DNA from: [Clostridium] fimetarium
GTDB lineage: Bacteria > Bacillota > Clostridia > Lachnospirales > Lachnospiraceae
Length of the DNA: 64,000 bases
Direction of reading: 5' to 3'
Assembly: GCF_900111235.1 (NCBI RefSeq)
Contig: NZ_FOJI01000018.1
Location: 1 to 64,000 of the forward strand
The notes beneath the pieces were generated by a model. The model saw only the letters and a program-made list of their open reading frames with translations. It ran no database searches and had not been told where the DNA came from. The translations under genes were made by a program, and so were the position numbers. This document shows positions 35,175 to 44,076 of this stretch, in pieces (within the stretch, counting starts at the first letter, position 1; every line of letters starts with the position of its first letter).

Positions 35175-35189
35175 GGAATGGAGAAAAGT

Positions 35190-36164
35190 ATGATAGGAAT
35201 TTATGTTGTTATCGGTGTTGTTGTTATTTTTGTTTTGTTATTTTTTAGTTTTGTCCCAGTAGGTCTTTGGATCTCGTCATTGGCAGCGAATGTTAAAGTA
35301 AGTATATTTAATCTTGTAGGAATGAGACTTAGAAGAGTTGCACCCGCAAGAATTATTTTGCCACTGATCAAAGCGACAAAAGCTGGAATAGATATTAATG
35401 TAAATGAGTTAGAGGCACATTACCTTGCAGGTGGTAATGTTGATAATGTAGTAAATGCTTTGATTGCATCAGAAAGAGCCGGCATTGAATTGCCATTTGA
35501 AAAAGCAGCTGCAATTGATTTAGCAGGACGTGATGTATTAGAAGCAGTTAAGATGAGTGTTAATCCTAAAGTTATTGAAACATCAAATATATCAGCAGTA
35601 GCACAAAACGGAATTGAATTGTTAGTAAAAGCAAGAGTAACTGTAAGAACGAACTTGGAAAGACTTGTTGGTGGTGCAGGTGAAGCAACGATTCTTGCAA
35701 GAATTGGTGAAGGTATTGTAACAACAGTTGGTTCTTCTCAGTCACATATGGAAGTGCTAGAAAACCCTGATAAAATTTCAAAATTAGTACTGAGTAAAGG
35801 TTTGGATTCTGGTACTGCATTTGAGATCCTATCAATTGATATTGCTGATGTTGATATCGGCCGTAACATAGGTGCACATTTACAGACACTTCAAGCAGAA
35901 GCCGATAAAAATATTGCACAGGCAAAGGCAGAAGAAAGAAGAGCAATGGCAGTTGCTAGAGAACAAGAGATGAGAGCTTATGTTGTAGAAGCAGAAGCAG
36001 AAGTTCCTAAAGCACTTGCATTTGCACTTCGTGAAGGTAAATTAGGAATCATGGATTATTATGATATGCAAAATATTAAAGCAGACACAAAAATGAGAGA
36101 TAATATTGCCGGAAATGGTAAAGAAGCAAAGATAGATACGAAAGGCCAAACTTATGGCGAATAG
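35190..36164 (+). CDS. floA: FloA-type flotillin-like protein
   Basis: A 324-residue membrane-associated scaffold of functional membrane microdomains. An N-terminal hydrophobic hairpin (about 1-30) is followed by the SPFH-like domain and a coiled, Ala/Glu-rich C-terminal region ([20 protein letters not shown]). The segment [19 protein letters not shown] is characteristic of the YqfA/FloA family. ATG 35190 has GGAG eight bases upstream; ATG 35178 has AGGA directly adjoining and is less likely. Its last 11 bp overlap the next gene. Confidence 0.93.
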   Translation: MIGIYVVIGVVVIFVLLFFSFVPVGLWISSLAANVKVSIFNLVGMRLRRVAPARIILPLIKATKAGIDINVNELEAHYLAGGNVDNVVNALIASERAGIELPFEKAAAIDLAGRDVLEAVKMSVNPKVIETSNISAVAQNGIELLVKARVTVRTNLERLVGGAGEATILARIGEGIVTTVGSSQSHMEVLENPDKISKLVLSKGLDSGTAFEILSIDIADVDIGRNIGAHLQTLQAEADKNIAQAKAEERRAMAVAREQEMRAYVVEAEAEVPKALAFALREGKLGIMDYYDMQNIKADTKMRDNIAGNGKEAKIDTKGQTYGE

Positions 36165-36654
36165 CATTTATAATATAATCAAAAGTATGTATAACGAAAT
36201 TCAAAGTAATGTTACGCAAAGTAGTTTTGATGAAAATGATTTTAATCGTATGAATTATAAGGTAATGGATGTAATGGATTACAGTCAGAGCAATGGAACT
36301 CAAAGTGATAATATTCAGAGAACGAATTCTGTGAGAAAAAACGCTCAAAGTAACAATACGCAAAGTAGCAATATGCAAAGCAGTAATACGCAAAGCAATA
36401 ATACCTTAAGTAGTGATAATCAAAGAAACTATAATAAAGGTAGTGATATTGAAGAGAATTATTATGGCGAAAATAATGTTATAAGCAACGTTAAGCAAAG
36501 TAATGAGACAAGTAATGATAAGCAAAGCGAGCTAGTAAAAAAACTTCAGCAGGCGGTTATTATGTCAGAGGTTCTTTCACAACCAGTATGTAGAACAAGA
36601 GGATACAGAAGGACCAAAAGAAGCAGACAGCAGATAGAAGCAGACAGCAGATAG
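36154..36654 (+). CDS. Asn/Gln/Ser-rich repeat protein translated from within the floA end
   Basis: A 166-residue protein of unknown function. Residues about 20-115 are strongly biased to Asn, Ser, Gln and Thr, with recurring [10 protein letters not shown] pentapeptides, and look disordered. The C-terminal about 40 residues are different: an amphipathic segment [20 protein letters not shown] followed by a very basic end ([12 protein letters not shown]). The ATG overlaps the floA stop region, so translation is probably coupled; no good ribosome binding site is seen. The conserved-looking C-terminus may be the functional part and the Asn/Gln region an expanded insert. Confidence 0.65.
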   Translation: MANSIYNIIKSMYNEIQSNVTQSSFDENDFNRMNYKVMDVMDYSQSNGTQSDNIQRTNSVRKNAQSNNTQSSNMQSSNTQSNNTLSSDNQRNYNKGSDIEENYYGENNVISNVKQSNETSNDKQSELVKKLQQAVIMSEVLSQPVCRTRGYRRTKRSRQQIEADSR

Positions 36655-36678
36655 AAGGTAGAAGCAGATAGGAGCAAT

Positions 36679-37428
36679 ATGTCTATTAAAGTGATTTTAG
36701 TTGAGGATGAAATCAATATCAGAAAAATACTATCCAAAGTCATTGAAAGAACACCGGGCTTTGAGGTAGTAGGCGAATGCGATAACATCAACGATGCAAT
36801 TGCAGTGTTCAATGAAACCGCACCTGAAGTTGTGTTTATGGATATAGAAATCAACGGATGCAACGGAATTGATTGCGCTAAGATGATTTTAGATTTGCAA
36901 CCGAATACGAAGATAATATTTGCTACTGCTCATTCTGAATATATGTCAAATGCATTTGAATTATATGCATTTGACTATTTAATCAAACCATTCAACATTG
37001 AACGAATTGAACAAACGTTAGAACGTGTCAAATCAATCAGTGAAGAAAGAAAAAGTACAGACCATGAAAGTATTGATAAGATTATAAAATATGAATGTGG
37101 ATTAGACAAACTGATTGTGAAAGGTAAAGAAAGTATCAGCTTCATAGATGCAAAGGATATTATCTTGATACAAAGGGAGAATAATACCACTATGATATAT
37201 ACGAAGCAAGATCTGTATAAAACCTCAGCAGGACTTGGAGATATTGAATCAAAACTGGACGAGAATCAGTTTATGAGATCACATAAATCCTATATCATAA
37301 ATATCTCACAGATTAAGAAGATTGAACCTTATGGTAGATGGACATTTGTCGTGTTGTTTAAGGATTGTGATGTGACGGCGCTTATGACGAAGGAAAAATA
37401 TGAGGAGATTAAGAGGAAGTTTTTGTGA
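36679..37428 (+). CDS. LytTR-family response regulator
   Basis: A 249-residue two-domain protein. The receiver (1-120) has acidic VEDE, the phospho-acceptor in VVFMDIEINGCNG (Asp near 55), the conserved Thr/Ser in FATAHSEYMSNAF, and Lys in YLIKPF. The C-terminal LytTR DNA-binding domain (about 140-245) includes FMRSHKSYIINISQIKKIEP. Such regulators bind paired 9 bp sites and often control surface polymers, quorum or bacteriocin genes. AGGAG precedes the ATG. A partner kinase may be the one at 32512. Confidence 0.92.
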   Translation: MSIKVILVEDEINIRKILSKVIERTPGFEVVGECDNINDAIAVFNETAPEVVFMDIEINGCNGIDCAKMILDLQPNTKIIFATAHSEYMSNAFELYAFDYLIKPFNIERIEQTLERVKSISEERKSTDHESIDKIIKYECGLDKLIVKGKESISFIDAKDIILIQRENNTTMIYTKQDLYKTSAGLGDIESKLDENQFMRSHKSYIINISQIKKIEPYGRWTFVVLFKDCDVTALMTKEKYEEIKRKFL

Positions 37429-37449
37429 TGGGAATATAAGACAGAAAGT

Positions 37450-37615
37450 GGGCAGCCTTGGGCTGCCCATTTGACGAATACCGCGGGGAGTTGTGGGAGA
37501 CGGCAGACTTTAGAAACTCAAAAGGACGAGTTTCTAAAGTTGTGCGGTATTCGTCAAATAAAACAAAATAAGAATCGCAAAACTCAAGCAAGCTTGGTTT
37601 TGCGATTCTTATTTT
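37450..37615. terminator. Three consecutive strong hairpins between convergent genes
   Basis: First, GGGCAGCC/GGCTGCCC (37450-37468). Second, ATTTGACGAATACCGC (37469) pairs perfectly with 37544-37559 and encloses a second perfect 13 bp hairpin (ACTTTAGAAACTC / GAGTTTCTAAAGT). Third, an uninterrupted 19 bp stem (37565-37583 with 37597-37615) with A-rich and T-rich ends is a classic bidirectional terminator. The middle structure is larger than termination needs. Confidence 0.8.
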
Positions 37616-37633
37616 ATTTTACTTTCCTCATTA

Positions 37634-38149
37634 CTAGAGCAATTTGTGCATAATAAATTCGTAGATTTCGGCGCTGGATTCTTTCCATTTGGCACACATA
37701 GCATCTGCTTGGTCCTCAAGTGGAACAGACAAATTCAGCTCTATAAGAGTAGACTTACCTTCCTTCACCTGGCAATGGACAATATAATCTTTTGAAGTCG
37801 ATTTGTAATAGTCAGAAGTGGTACCGACCTCACTTTTTAGTACGTATTTGTTTACTTTTAGGTACTCTTCGATATCTACCTTAATGGCAGAAGATATCTT
37901 ACTGTCAAAGAAAGCGATGGTATCGGTACCCTCATCTGTTAACTTGTACTGAGTAGAATTCCTATAATTGATAAGCTGTATAAAATTATCTGACACCAAC
38001 TCATTGATTGCTTCTTGCAATGTGAAATAAGTTGTATATTCCCTTTGCAGTATAAAATCGGAGATTTGGCCGTTATTCAGTGGAAAATTCACCTTTTTTA
38101 ACATATATAAAACCATTAATTTGTATAAAGTCATAGATTCAGATGACAT
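37634..38149 (-). CDS. DUF4364 family protein (winged-helix-like)
   Basis: A 171-residue cytosolic protein of the DUF4364 family common in Lachnospiraceae. The first about 85 residues read as a winged helix related to PadR/MarR-type regulators (LYKLMVLYMLKKVNFPLNNGQISDF, then YRNSTQYKLTDEG), and the rest is a mixed alpha/beta domain. It is probably a transcription factor; its targets are unknown. AGAAGG precedes the ATG. It is the last gene of a three-gene minus-strand run with a radical SAM protein and malic enzyme. Confidence 0.85.
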   Translation of the reverse strand: MSSESMTLYKLMVLYMLKKVNFPLNNGQISDFILQREYTTYFTLQEAINELVSDNFIQLINYRNSTQYKLTDEGTDTIAFFDSKISSAIKVDIEEYLKVNKYVLKSEVGTTSDYYKSTSKDYIVHCQVKEGKSTLIELNLSVPLEDQADAMCAKWKESSAEIYEFIMHKLL

Positions 38150-38172
38150 AATAAAAGACCTTCTTTCCTGAT

Positions 38173-39090
38173 TTATTGTTGCTGGTCAAAGAGTTTTCCT
38201 TGTTCAATACCATGTATCTTAAATTCTCGATTGATTAAATTCAATACATTTCGTTTGTTCCCACTCCATAGTGGAGCGATTAGCTGGTTCTTAGGGCCGT
38301 CTCCAGTGATTCTGTGTATAACGATATCCTTTGGGAGTAGTTCGATAATATGCCCTAAAATAATAATGTACTCCTCAAGCGACAAAGTTTCAAAAAGCCG
38401 ATTGGCATAATCATCTGCTAAGTCGGTTCCACGAAGAACGTGGAGAAGCTGCAACTTGATACCTTGAATGTTCGTCCGCGCTAGATAGCTTGCGGTAGCA
38501 TACATATCCTGGGGCGTTTCATAAGGAAGTCCAATAATCATATGAACAATCGTAGTAATCTTAGCAGCATTTAGCATCGCAATACTGTGCTCAAATACAG
38601 AAAGAGGATACCCCCTTCTAATATAAGTAGCAGTCCTTTCATGTATGGTCTGAAGGCCCAATTCAATCCATACGGGCTTGATTGTATTAAGCTCGCTAAT
38701 TAGGGCAATAATATCATTATCAAGGCAGTCTGGCCTCGTAGCAATGGACAGGCCTACGATATCTGGATGCTGAATTGCTTCAGTGAATATACGGCGTAAA
38801 TAATCAATTGGAGCATAGGTGTTAGTAAAAGCCTGAAAATAAGCGATATAAGAGTTGCCAGAATACTTGGATTGCACCAAGGCCTTAGCAGCTTCAATCT
38901 GTTCCGTGATATTTTGAGACCCATCAGCAAAGTCCCCAGACCCGCCAACGCTGCAAAAAATACATCCTCTTGTATCAATTAGCCCATCACGGTTGGGACA
39001 TGACATCCCACTATTCAGGGCTAACTTGTACACTTTTTCACCAAACGTAGTATTCAAATATTCACTTAAAGAATAAAATTGTGGTAGCAT
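38173..39090 (-). CDS. TIGR01212-type radical SAM protein (YtqA-like)
   Basis: A 305-residue radical SAM enzyme of the Elp3-related group. The 4Fe-4S cysteines are in SCPNRDG and GCIFCSVGGSGDFA, the spaced C-x9-C-x2-C arrangement of this family. The later IKLQLLHVLRGTDLA segment is also characteristic. The substrate is uncertain; tRNA-related methylthiolation or modification has been proposed for relatives. Its ATG overlaps the stop of the malic enzyme gene by one base (TAATG), showing translational coupling. Confidence 0.88.
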   Translation of the reverse strand: MLPQFYSLSEYLNTTFGEKVYKLALNSGMSCPNRDGLIDTRGCIFCSVGGSGDFADGSQNITEQIEAAKALVQSKYSGNSYIAYFQAFTNTYAPIDYLRRIFTEAIQHPDIVGLSIATRPDCLDNDIIALISELNTIKPVWIELGLQTIHERTATYIRRGYPLSVFEHSIAMLNAAKITTIVHMIIGLPYETPQDMYATASYLARTNIQGIKLQLLHVLRGTDLADDYANRLFETLSLEEYIIILGHIIELLPKDIVIHRITGDGPKNQLIAPLWSGNKRNVLNLINREFKIHGIEQGKLFDQQQ

Positions 39091-40241
39091 TATTTTATAT
39101 GATCCTTTACTGCTTGGCTTACAACGTTTGCAACACGAGGATCAAATGGTTCTGGCAATATATGGATATCACTCACTTCGTTATCTGGAATAAGATTAGC
39201 AATAGCAAGAGCCGCAGCAAGCTTCATGTCTTCTGTGATTTGAGTTGCGCGTCCTTCAAGAGCACCCTTAAAGATACCAGGGAAAGCAATTACATTATTA
39301 ACCTGGTTAGGGAAATCACTTCGTCCAGTACCAATAACTCTAGCACCAGCAGCTTTTGCAACATCAGGCATAATCTCTGGAATCGGATTCGCCATTGCAA
39401 AGATAATCGCATCTTTGTTCATCGTAGTAACCATCTCGGCAGTAACAATACCAGGAGCAGAGACCCCTACAAAAATATCAGCACCTTTAAGCGCATCAGA
39501 AAGAGTTCCGGTACGTCCAGTAAGATTTGTGATCTCCATCATAGATTCTTGCATCCAGTTAAGACCGTCACTACGTTTTGATAAGATTCCGCTTATGTCA
39601 CACATTGTAATACTCTTAAAACCATAGGTTAAAAGAAGCTTAGTAATCGCTACGCCGGCAGATCCTGCACCATTCACAACAACTTGACAATCTTCCATCT
39701 TCTTGCCAGTGACTTTAAGACCATTGATAATTCCAGCCAGAACTACAATTGCTGTACCGTGTTGATCGTCATGAAAAACAGGAATATCAAGCAGTTCCTT
39801 TAATCGAGATTCGATTTCAAAACATCTAGGCGCTGAAATATCTTCCAAATTAATACCACCAAATGCAGGCGCGATATTAACAATGGTTTGAATAATCTCT
39901 TCCGTATCCTGCGTAGCAAGACAGATTGGAAATGCGTTCACATTACCAAATTCCTTAAAAAGGACAGCTTTTCCTTCCATAACAGGCAAAGCTGCGTAAG
40001 CACCGATATTGCCAAGACCAAGAACCGCACTACCGTCTGAAACAACAGCAACTGTATTGGCCTTAATCGTATATTTGTAAGCAGCTTCCTTATCCTGAGC
40101 AATAACCTTACAAGCCTCAGCTACACCAGGTGTATAAGCAAGCGCCAAATCCTCTCTCGTAGAGATTTTACATTTTGAAGCAGTTTCCAATTTGCCGTTC
40201 CATTCTTCATGTAACTGCAGAGATTTTTCATAAATAGTCAT
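39090..40241 (-). CDS. NAD(P)-dependent malic enzyme
   Basis: A 383-residue enzyme that converts malate to pyruvate and CO2. Visible features are LAYTPGVAEACK (the tyrosine-containing active-site strand), ALPVMEGKAVLFKEFG (catalytic lysine), the divalent-metal loop DDQHGTAIVVLAG and the NAD-binding GAGSAGVAITK. The length is that of the short bacterial form. Coenzyme preference cannot be read with certainty. It is the first gene of the minus-strand run and is divergent from the exopolysaccharide operon. Confidence 0.95.
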   Translation of the reverse strand: MTIYEKSLQLHEEWNGKLETASKCKISTREDLALAYTPGVAEACKVIAQDKEAAYKYTIKANTVAVVSDGSAVLGLGNIGAYAALPVMEGKAVLFKEFGNVNAFPICLATQDTEEIIQTIVNIAPAFGGINLEDISAPRCFEIESRLKELLDIPVFHDDQHGTAIVVLAGIINGLKVTGKKMEDCQVVVNGAGSAGVAITKLLLTYGFKSITMCDISGILSKRSDGLNWMQESMMEITNLTGRTGTLSDALKGADIFVGVSAPGIVTAEMVTTMNKDAIIFAMANPIPEIMPDVAKAAGARVIGTGRSDFPNQVNNVIAFPGIFKGALEGRATQITEDMKLAAALAIANLIPDNEVSDIHILPEPFDPRVANVVSQAVKDHIK

Positions 40242-40477
40242 CGTATATGTCCAAACCTTTCCTTATATAAGCATAAAATAGCTAAAATTAATATTTAAAT
40301 GATACCACATTGAAAAAATACTAGCAATACGAAAAATTGATATTCAATTGAGATTCTGATTTAAACAGGTAGCATATTAAGATATAATAAGAGAAATAGT
40401 TGCTTTACAATTATGGAATAATATTCTATAATTGCTAAGTTAGATAAAAATAGTTGCATTAATAAAGTTCTAAATTA

Positions 40478-40506
40478 TTGCATTGAGATTGCTATTATGC
40501 TAAAAT
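40478..40506 (+). promoter_or_regulatory. Main promoter of the exopolysaccharide operon
   Basis: TTGCAT, a 17 bp spacer and TAAAAT with an extended TG (TGC-TAAAAT) end 26 bp before the first ATG. The same -10 form is seen at the rubredoxin promoter. No terminator is seen between this point and the transposase debris at 45.9 kb. Confidence 0.65.
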
Positions 40507-40531
40507 GAGAAAATGTCAAGAATAAGGGGTA

Positions 40532-41296
40532 ATGTGTAAATATATGAAAAGAGGAATAACCAGTGGGTATATTGATATTCACAGTCATATATTAGCCGAG
40601 GTAGATGATGGCTCAAGAAATATGGCCATGAGTATGAAGATGCTAGATATAGCATACAAAGAGGGAATTAGAGGAATTATTGCGACGCCACATTATCATC
40701 CGGTTAAGTCAATGAATACATATGAAGAGATACTAGAAAAGTTCAATGAATTCAAGGTCGCGGCAAAGATTATACATCCAGATATGAAGTTGTATCTTGG
40801 AAGAGAAGTACTATATACGTCAGATGCACTGGAAGCAATCGAGCGCGGGACGAAGCTTACCATGGAAGGTGATCGATATCTCTTGGTGGAATATTCAACG
40901 ATAACAGATTATCATTACATAAGAGCGAGCATTAACAATATATTGCAGGCAGGATTAATTCCGATAATAGCACACATTGAAAGATATGAGTGTATGGTCA
41001 AGAATATAGAATACGTAGAAGAACTTCGTGACATGGGCGCTGTCATACAGGTCAACGCCGCTTCCATACTCGGACAGGGCGGAAGAGGAGTCAAGAGCTA
41101 TACAAAAAAACTACTTAAGAATCAATACATTGATGTAGTAGCAACAGATGCGCATAGTGATGGGAATAGGGCCCCTAGAATGGATGAATGTGCAGCATAT
41201 ATAGAAAAGAAGTATGGTCAGGAATATACAGAAGATATATTGATATACAATCCAGAGCGGATAATAGAAGGAAGATATTTGGAGGATTTGAATTGA
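40532..41296 (+). CDS. CpsB/YwqE-type tyrosine-protein phosphatase (PHP domain)
   Basis: A 254-residue manganese-dependent phosphatase. The PHP metal motifs are seen as DIHSHILAEVDDGS (near residue 15), ATPHYHP (near 50), HIERYE and VATDAHSD. It dephosphorylates the tyrosine cluster of the CpsD-type kinase encoded two genes downstream and so controls polymer length and export. The AAGGGG site is very close to the ATG at 40532; ATG 40544 is an alternative. Its stop overlaps the next start (TGATG). It is the first gene of the operon. Confidence 0.92.
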   Translation: MCKYMKRGITSGYIDIHSHILAEVDDGSRNMAMSMKMLDIAYKEGIRGIIATPHYHPVKSMNTYEEILEKFNEFKVAAKIIHPDMKLYLGREVLYTSDALEAIERGTKLTMEGDRYLLVEYSTITDYHYIRASINNILQAGLIPIIAHIERYECMVKNIEYVEELRDMGAVIQVNAASILGQGGRGVKSYTKKLLKNQYIDVVATDAHSDGNRAPRMDECAAYIEKKYGQEYTEDILIYNPERIIEGRYLEDLN

Positions 41297-42078
41297 TGGA
41301 AACACGTAAGCAAAACGAGGAAATCGAGATTGACTTAAAACAGATTATGGGCGTACTTTTGCAAAAAGCAATTATTATTATAATAACAGGTGTAATTGTA
41401 GCTGTGTCAGTGTTTCTTATCAGCAAACTATTCATCAGTCCTGTATATGAATCAACTACTAAGTTATATGTAATCAATAGACAAAGCGAAGGAACTACAA
41501 CATATAATGATCTTGCATCATCAACACAGCTTACGAAGGATTATTTGGTCCTAATAAAGGGCAGAGCAGTGACAGAACAGGTAATCAGCGAACTGAACTT
41601 AGATACAACTGCAGATGCATTAGCAGGAAGTATTACTGTGAATACACCAACAGATACTCGTATTCTTGAGATTGCTGTAAGAAACAAAGACCAATATCAA
41701 GCCAAAGAGATTGCTGATAAGGTAGCTAAGATATCATCAGACACAATATGTAAGGTAATGCAGATTGAACAAGTGAATATAGTAGAAGAAGCAAACATCC
41801 CAACTACCCCAGTAAGTTCAAGTGCTAGTAAGAATGCGATGATTGGCGGAATTCTTGGTATATTATTAGCCTGTGCAGTCGTAATTATTCGGTTCTTAAT
41901 GAATGATACTATAAGAAGTGCAGAAGATATCGAAAAATATCTTGGAATTAGTACACTTGCACTTATTCCAATATCAGATGAGCTAAACGATGGCGAAGGT
42001 AAGAAGAAGAAAAAGAAGAAACGTAGTTCATCAAGCAATAATGCAAGAAAGCAGGTGAAAGATAGTGGCAGCAATTAA
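41296..42078 (+). CDS. CpsC/YveK-type capsular chain-length protein (Wzz-like kinase adaptor)
   Basis: A 260-residue membrane protein with two spans (about 26-46 and 177-200) enclosing an extracellular Wzz-like domain. The second span contains NAMIGGILGILLACAVVIIR. It activates the tyrosine kinase encoded next and sets polysaccharide chain length. The end is a Lys-rich then Ser-rich tail. ATG 41296 follows GGAGG by ten bases and overlaps the phosphatase stop codon; longer in-frame starts lie inside the phosphatase gene and are rejected. Confidence 0.93.
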   Translation: METRKQNEEIEIDLKQIMGVLLQKAIIIIITGVIVAVSVFLISKLFISPVYESTTKLYVINRQSEGTTTYNDLASSTQLTKDYLVLIKGRAVTEQVISELNLDTTADALAGSITVNTPTDTRILEIAVRNKDQYQAKEIADKVAKISSDTICKVMQIEQVNIVEEANIPTTPVSSSASKNAMIGGILGILLACAVVIIRFLMNDTIRSAEDIEKYLGISTLALIPISDELNDGEGKKKKKKKRSSSSNNARKQVKDSGSN

Positions 42079-42745
42079 TATTGAGGGAATCAGAAAGCTT
42101 GATTATAGAAGTAATGAAGCTTATAAGAACCTAAGGACAAATATACAGTTATGCGGTTCAGACGTTAAAGTAATCATGGTAACAAGTGCAACTCCGAATG
42201 AAGGAAAATCTAGCGTATCTTTTAACTTAGCAGTATCACTTGCGGAATCAGGGAAGAAGGTAATCTTCATTGACGCCGATCTTAGAAAGTCAATTCTTGT
42301 AGGACGTTATAAGATAAATAAGTCGGTCAAGGGGTTAACCCACTTCTTATCAGGAATCTGCAAGTTTGAGGAAGTCATGTATGCTACTAATGTTGAAAAC
42401 TTGTTAACAGTATTTTCAGGTCCAGTTCCACCTAATCCATCGGAATTACTTGGCAATAAGACCTTTAAGTTATTGATCAAGACACTTAGAGAGACATATG
42501 ATTATGTGATTATTGATACACCACCACTTGGAAATGTCATAGACAGCGCAATTGTAGCGCAGGAATGTGATGGAGCAATATTTGTTATTGCAGCGAATAC
42601 AATAAGCTATAAGTTCATTCAAAATACAATGGTCCAGTTAAAAAAGACTGACTGTAAGATATTAGGCGCAGTTCTCAATAAGGTAGATATGAGTGAGAAT
42701 GGATACTATAGCAAGTACTACGGCAAGTACTATGGCAAGTATTAA
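42065..42745 (+). CDS. CpsD/YveL-type bacterial tyrosine kinase
   Basis: A 226-residue cytosolic BY-kinase. Walker A is ATPNEGKSS (near 41), Walker A' is VIFIDADLRKS and Walker B is YVIIDTPPLG. The C-terminal autophosphorylation cluster GYYSKYYGKYYGKY holds seven tyrosines. The pair with the CpsC-type protein forms a functional kinase, reversed by the CpsB-type phosphatase. It starts at GTG 42065, 14 bp inside the previous gene, behind CAGGTGA. Confidence 0.95.
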   Translation: MAAINIEGIRKLDYRSNEAYKNLRTNIQLCGSDVKVIMVTSATPNEGKSSVSFNLAVSLAESGKKVIFIDADLRKSILVGRYKINKSVKGLTHFLSGICKFEEVMYATNVENLLTVFSGPVPPNPSELLGNKTFKLLIKTLRETYDYVIIDTPPLGNVIDSAIVAQECDGAIFVIAANTISYKFIQNTMVQLKKTDCKILGAVLNKVDMSENGYYSKYYGKYYGKY

Positions 42746-42788
42746 GGGAAACTGTGGTAATAAAGCCAAATAAAGGAGAGTCCTTATA

Positions 42789-43694
42789 GTGAAGAAGAAT
42801 ATAGTGACAATAGCGATTGGCATTGTTATCATATTGCTAGTTACAGTGGCAATTTATGTAATTGCGAATGAAGATAAAAAAGCACCTGTAATTACATTTA
42901 ATATTCCAACTGGACGCGAGATAACATATGATAGTGGCCAAGACAAGCAAACATTAATACAATATGTAAAGGCAGTGGATGGAAAAGATGGTGATGTGAG
43001 TGATTCTATTATAATAGAACAGATATACATATCAACAGATCTTTCAACTGCAAAAGTTATATATGTGGCAAGGGATAAGAGTAATAACATTGCGAAGATT
43101 AATCATGATTTTAAGTACATCGCAAGTCAGGAAGAGATTGATAGTTTAACACTGGCGAAAGAAAAAGCAACGAGTGACGCTGCTGCGTTAGCACAGTCAA
43201 CCAATGTTTTGGCAACAGTCGCTACAACGAAGGCAGTGGAGAACACTACGGTATCACCTGAAAAGCCAGTGCTTACACTTTCTCAGAATGAATTAACAAT
43301 TGCGGTAGGTGGTAGCTTCAATGGGACTTCTTATGTGAAAGATATAACAGATAATAAAGATGACAAAGAAACATTATTTCGAAGAATTATTATTGTTGGA
43401 GAATATAATACGAAAACTGCCGGCGATTATACGATTAGTATCTATTGTACAGATACAGACGGTAATTCATCTAATATTGAGAAGTTCATATTACATGTAG
43501 GTGCGAAGCAGGTTGAGACAGTTACAAAAGCTTCAACAGTAGCACCAGCAAATGATCCACCAGCAAATGATCCACCGGCAGATGATCCACCGGCAGATGA
43601 TCCACCAGTAGTAGATCCACCAGTAGTAAATCCAACACAGCCAACGACAAAAGCATCTACACAACCAACGATAAAAGCAACGACGCAACCATAG
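42789..43694 (+). CDS. Secreted or anchored DUF5011/Ig-like protein with Asp-Pro-Pro repeats
   Basis: A 301-residue protein with an N-terminal membrane helix (about 4-27). Two Ig-like (DUF5011/HYR-type) domains follow: KAPVITFN...KAVDGKDGDVSD to YVARDKSNN, and PVLTLSQNEL to YCTDTDGNSSN. A low-complexity tail has seven units like NDPPADDPP, then Thr/Gln/Pro sequence. It starts at GTG 42789 with GGAG ten bases upstream. Its position inside the polymer-control module suggests a role at the cell surface, perhaps binding or anchoring polymer. No LPxTG sorting signal is seen. Confidence 0.72.
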   Translation: MKKNIVTIAIGIVIILLVTVAIYVIANEDKKAPVITFNIPTGREITYDSGQDKQTLIQYVKAVDGKDGDVSDSIIIEQIYISTDLSTAKVIYVARDKSNNIAKINHDFKYIASQEEIDSLTLAKEKATSDAAALAQSTNVLATVATTKAVENTTVSPEKPVLTLSQNELTIAVGGSFNGTSYVKDITDNKDDKETLFRRIIIVGEYNTKTAGDYTISIYCTDTDGNSSNIEKFILHVGAKQVETVTKASTVAPANDPPANDPPADDPPADDPPVVDPPVVNPTQPTTKASTQPTIKATTQP

Positions 43695-43822
43695 TATACA
43701 CGGAAAGTACACGTAGATATATTAATTTAAAACAATAGCAAAAATTGATCAATAAAATACCGAAAATACAGATAAAATGCAATAAGAATTGATAATTTTA
43801 AAGATTAACGGGAGAGTTATTA

Positions 43823-44017
43823 ATGGAGATTTTAAAACTATTTTTCAATCAGGACGAAAGTTCTTACAATTTTACTATGATAGTTATATATATCGTTGTT
43901 ACTTCAGCAGCATTGGCTATCTGTCTTATTATATCTCATAAACTTAAAATATACCGGCCGAAGAATTATAAAACTGCTACTATTACAATTAGTACAGAAA
44001 GAAAGTTAGTTCATTAA
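43823..44017 (+). CDS. Small membrane protein, paralogue 1
   Basis: A 64-residue protein with one membrane helix (about 18-42) and a basic cytosolic tail. It shares with the 84-residue protein encoded next the pattern M-x-IL-x-L-x3-QD-x3-YN-x2-MI-x-IYIVV and later L-x2-Y-x-P. GGGAG precedes the ATG. I recognise no named family. As it sits between the tyrosine-kinase module and the priming transferase, it may belong to the assembly machinery. Confidence 0.65.
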   Translation: MEILKLFFNQDESSYNFTMIVIYIVVTSAALAICLIISHKLKIYRPKNYKTATITISTERKLVH

Positions 44018-44076
44018 ATAAAATATAATCACAAAATTAGTATATATTTTCAAAGTAATCGGAAGGGGGTTATTCA

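Noticed and set aside
39081-39581. 166-codon plus-strand frame
   Set aside because: Antisense to the well-defined malic enzyme gene, with no family motif.
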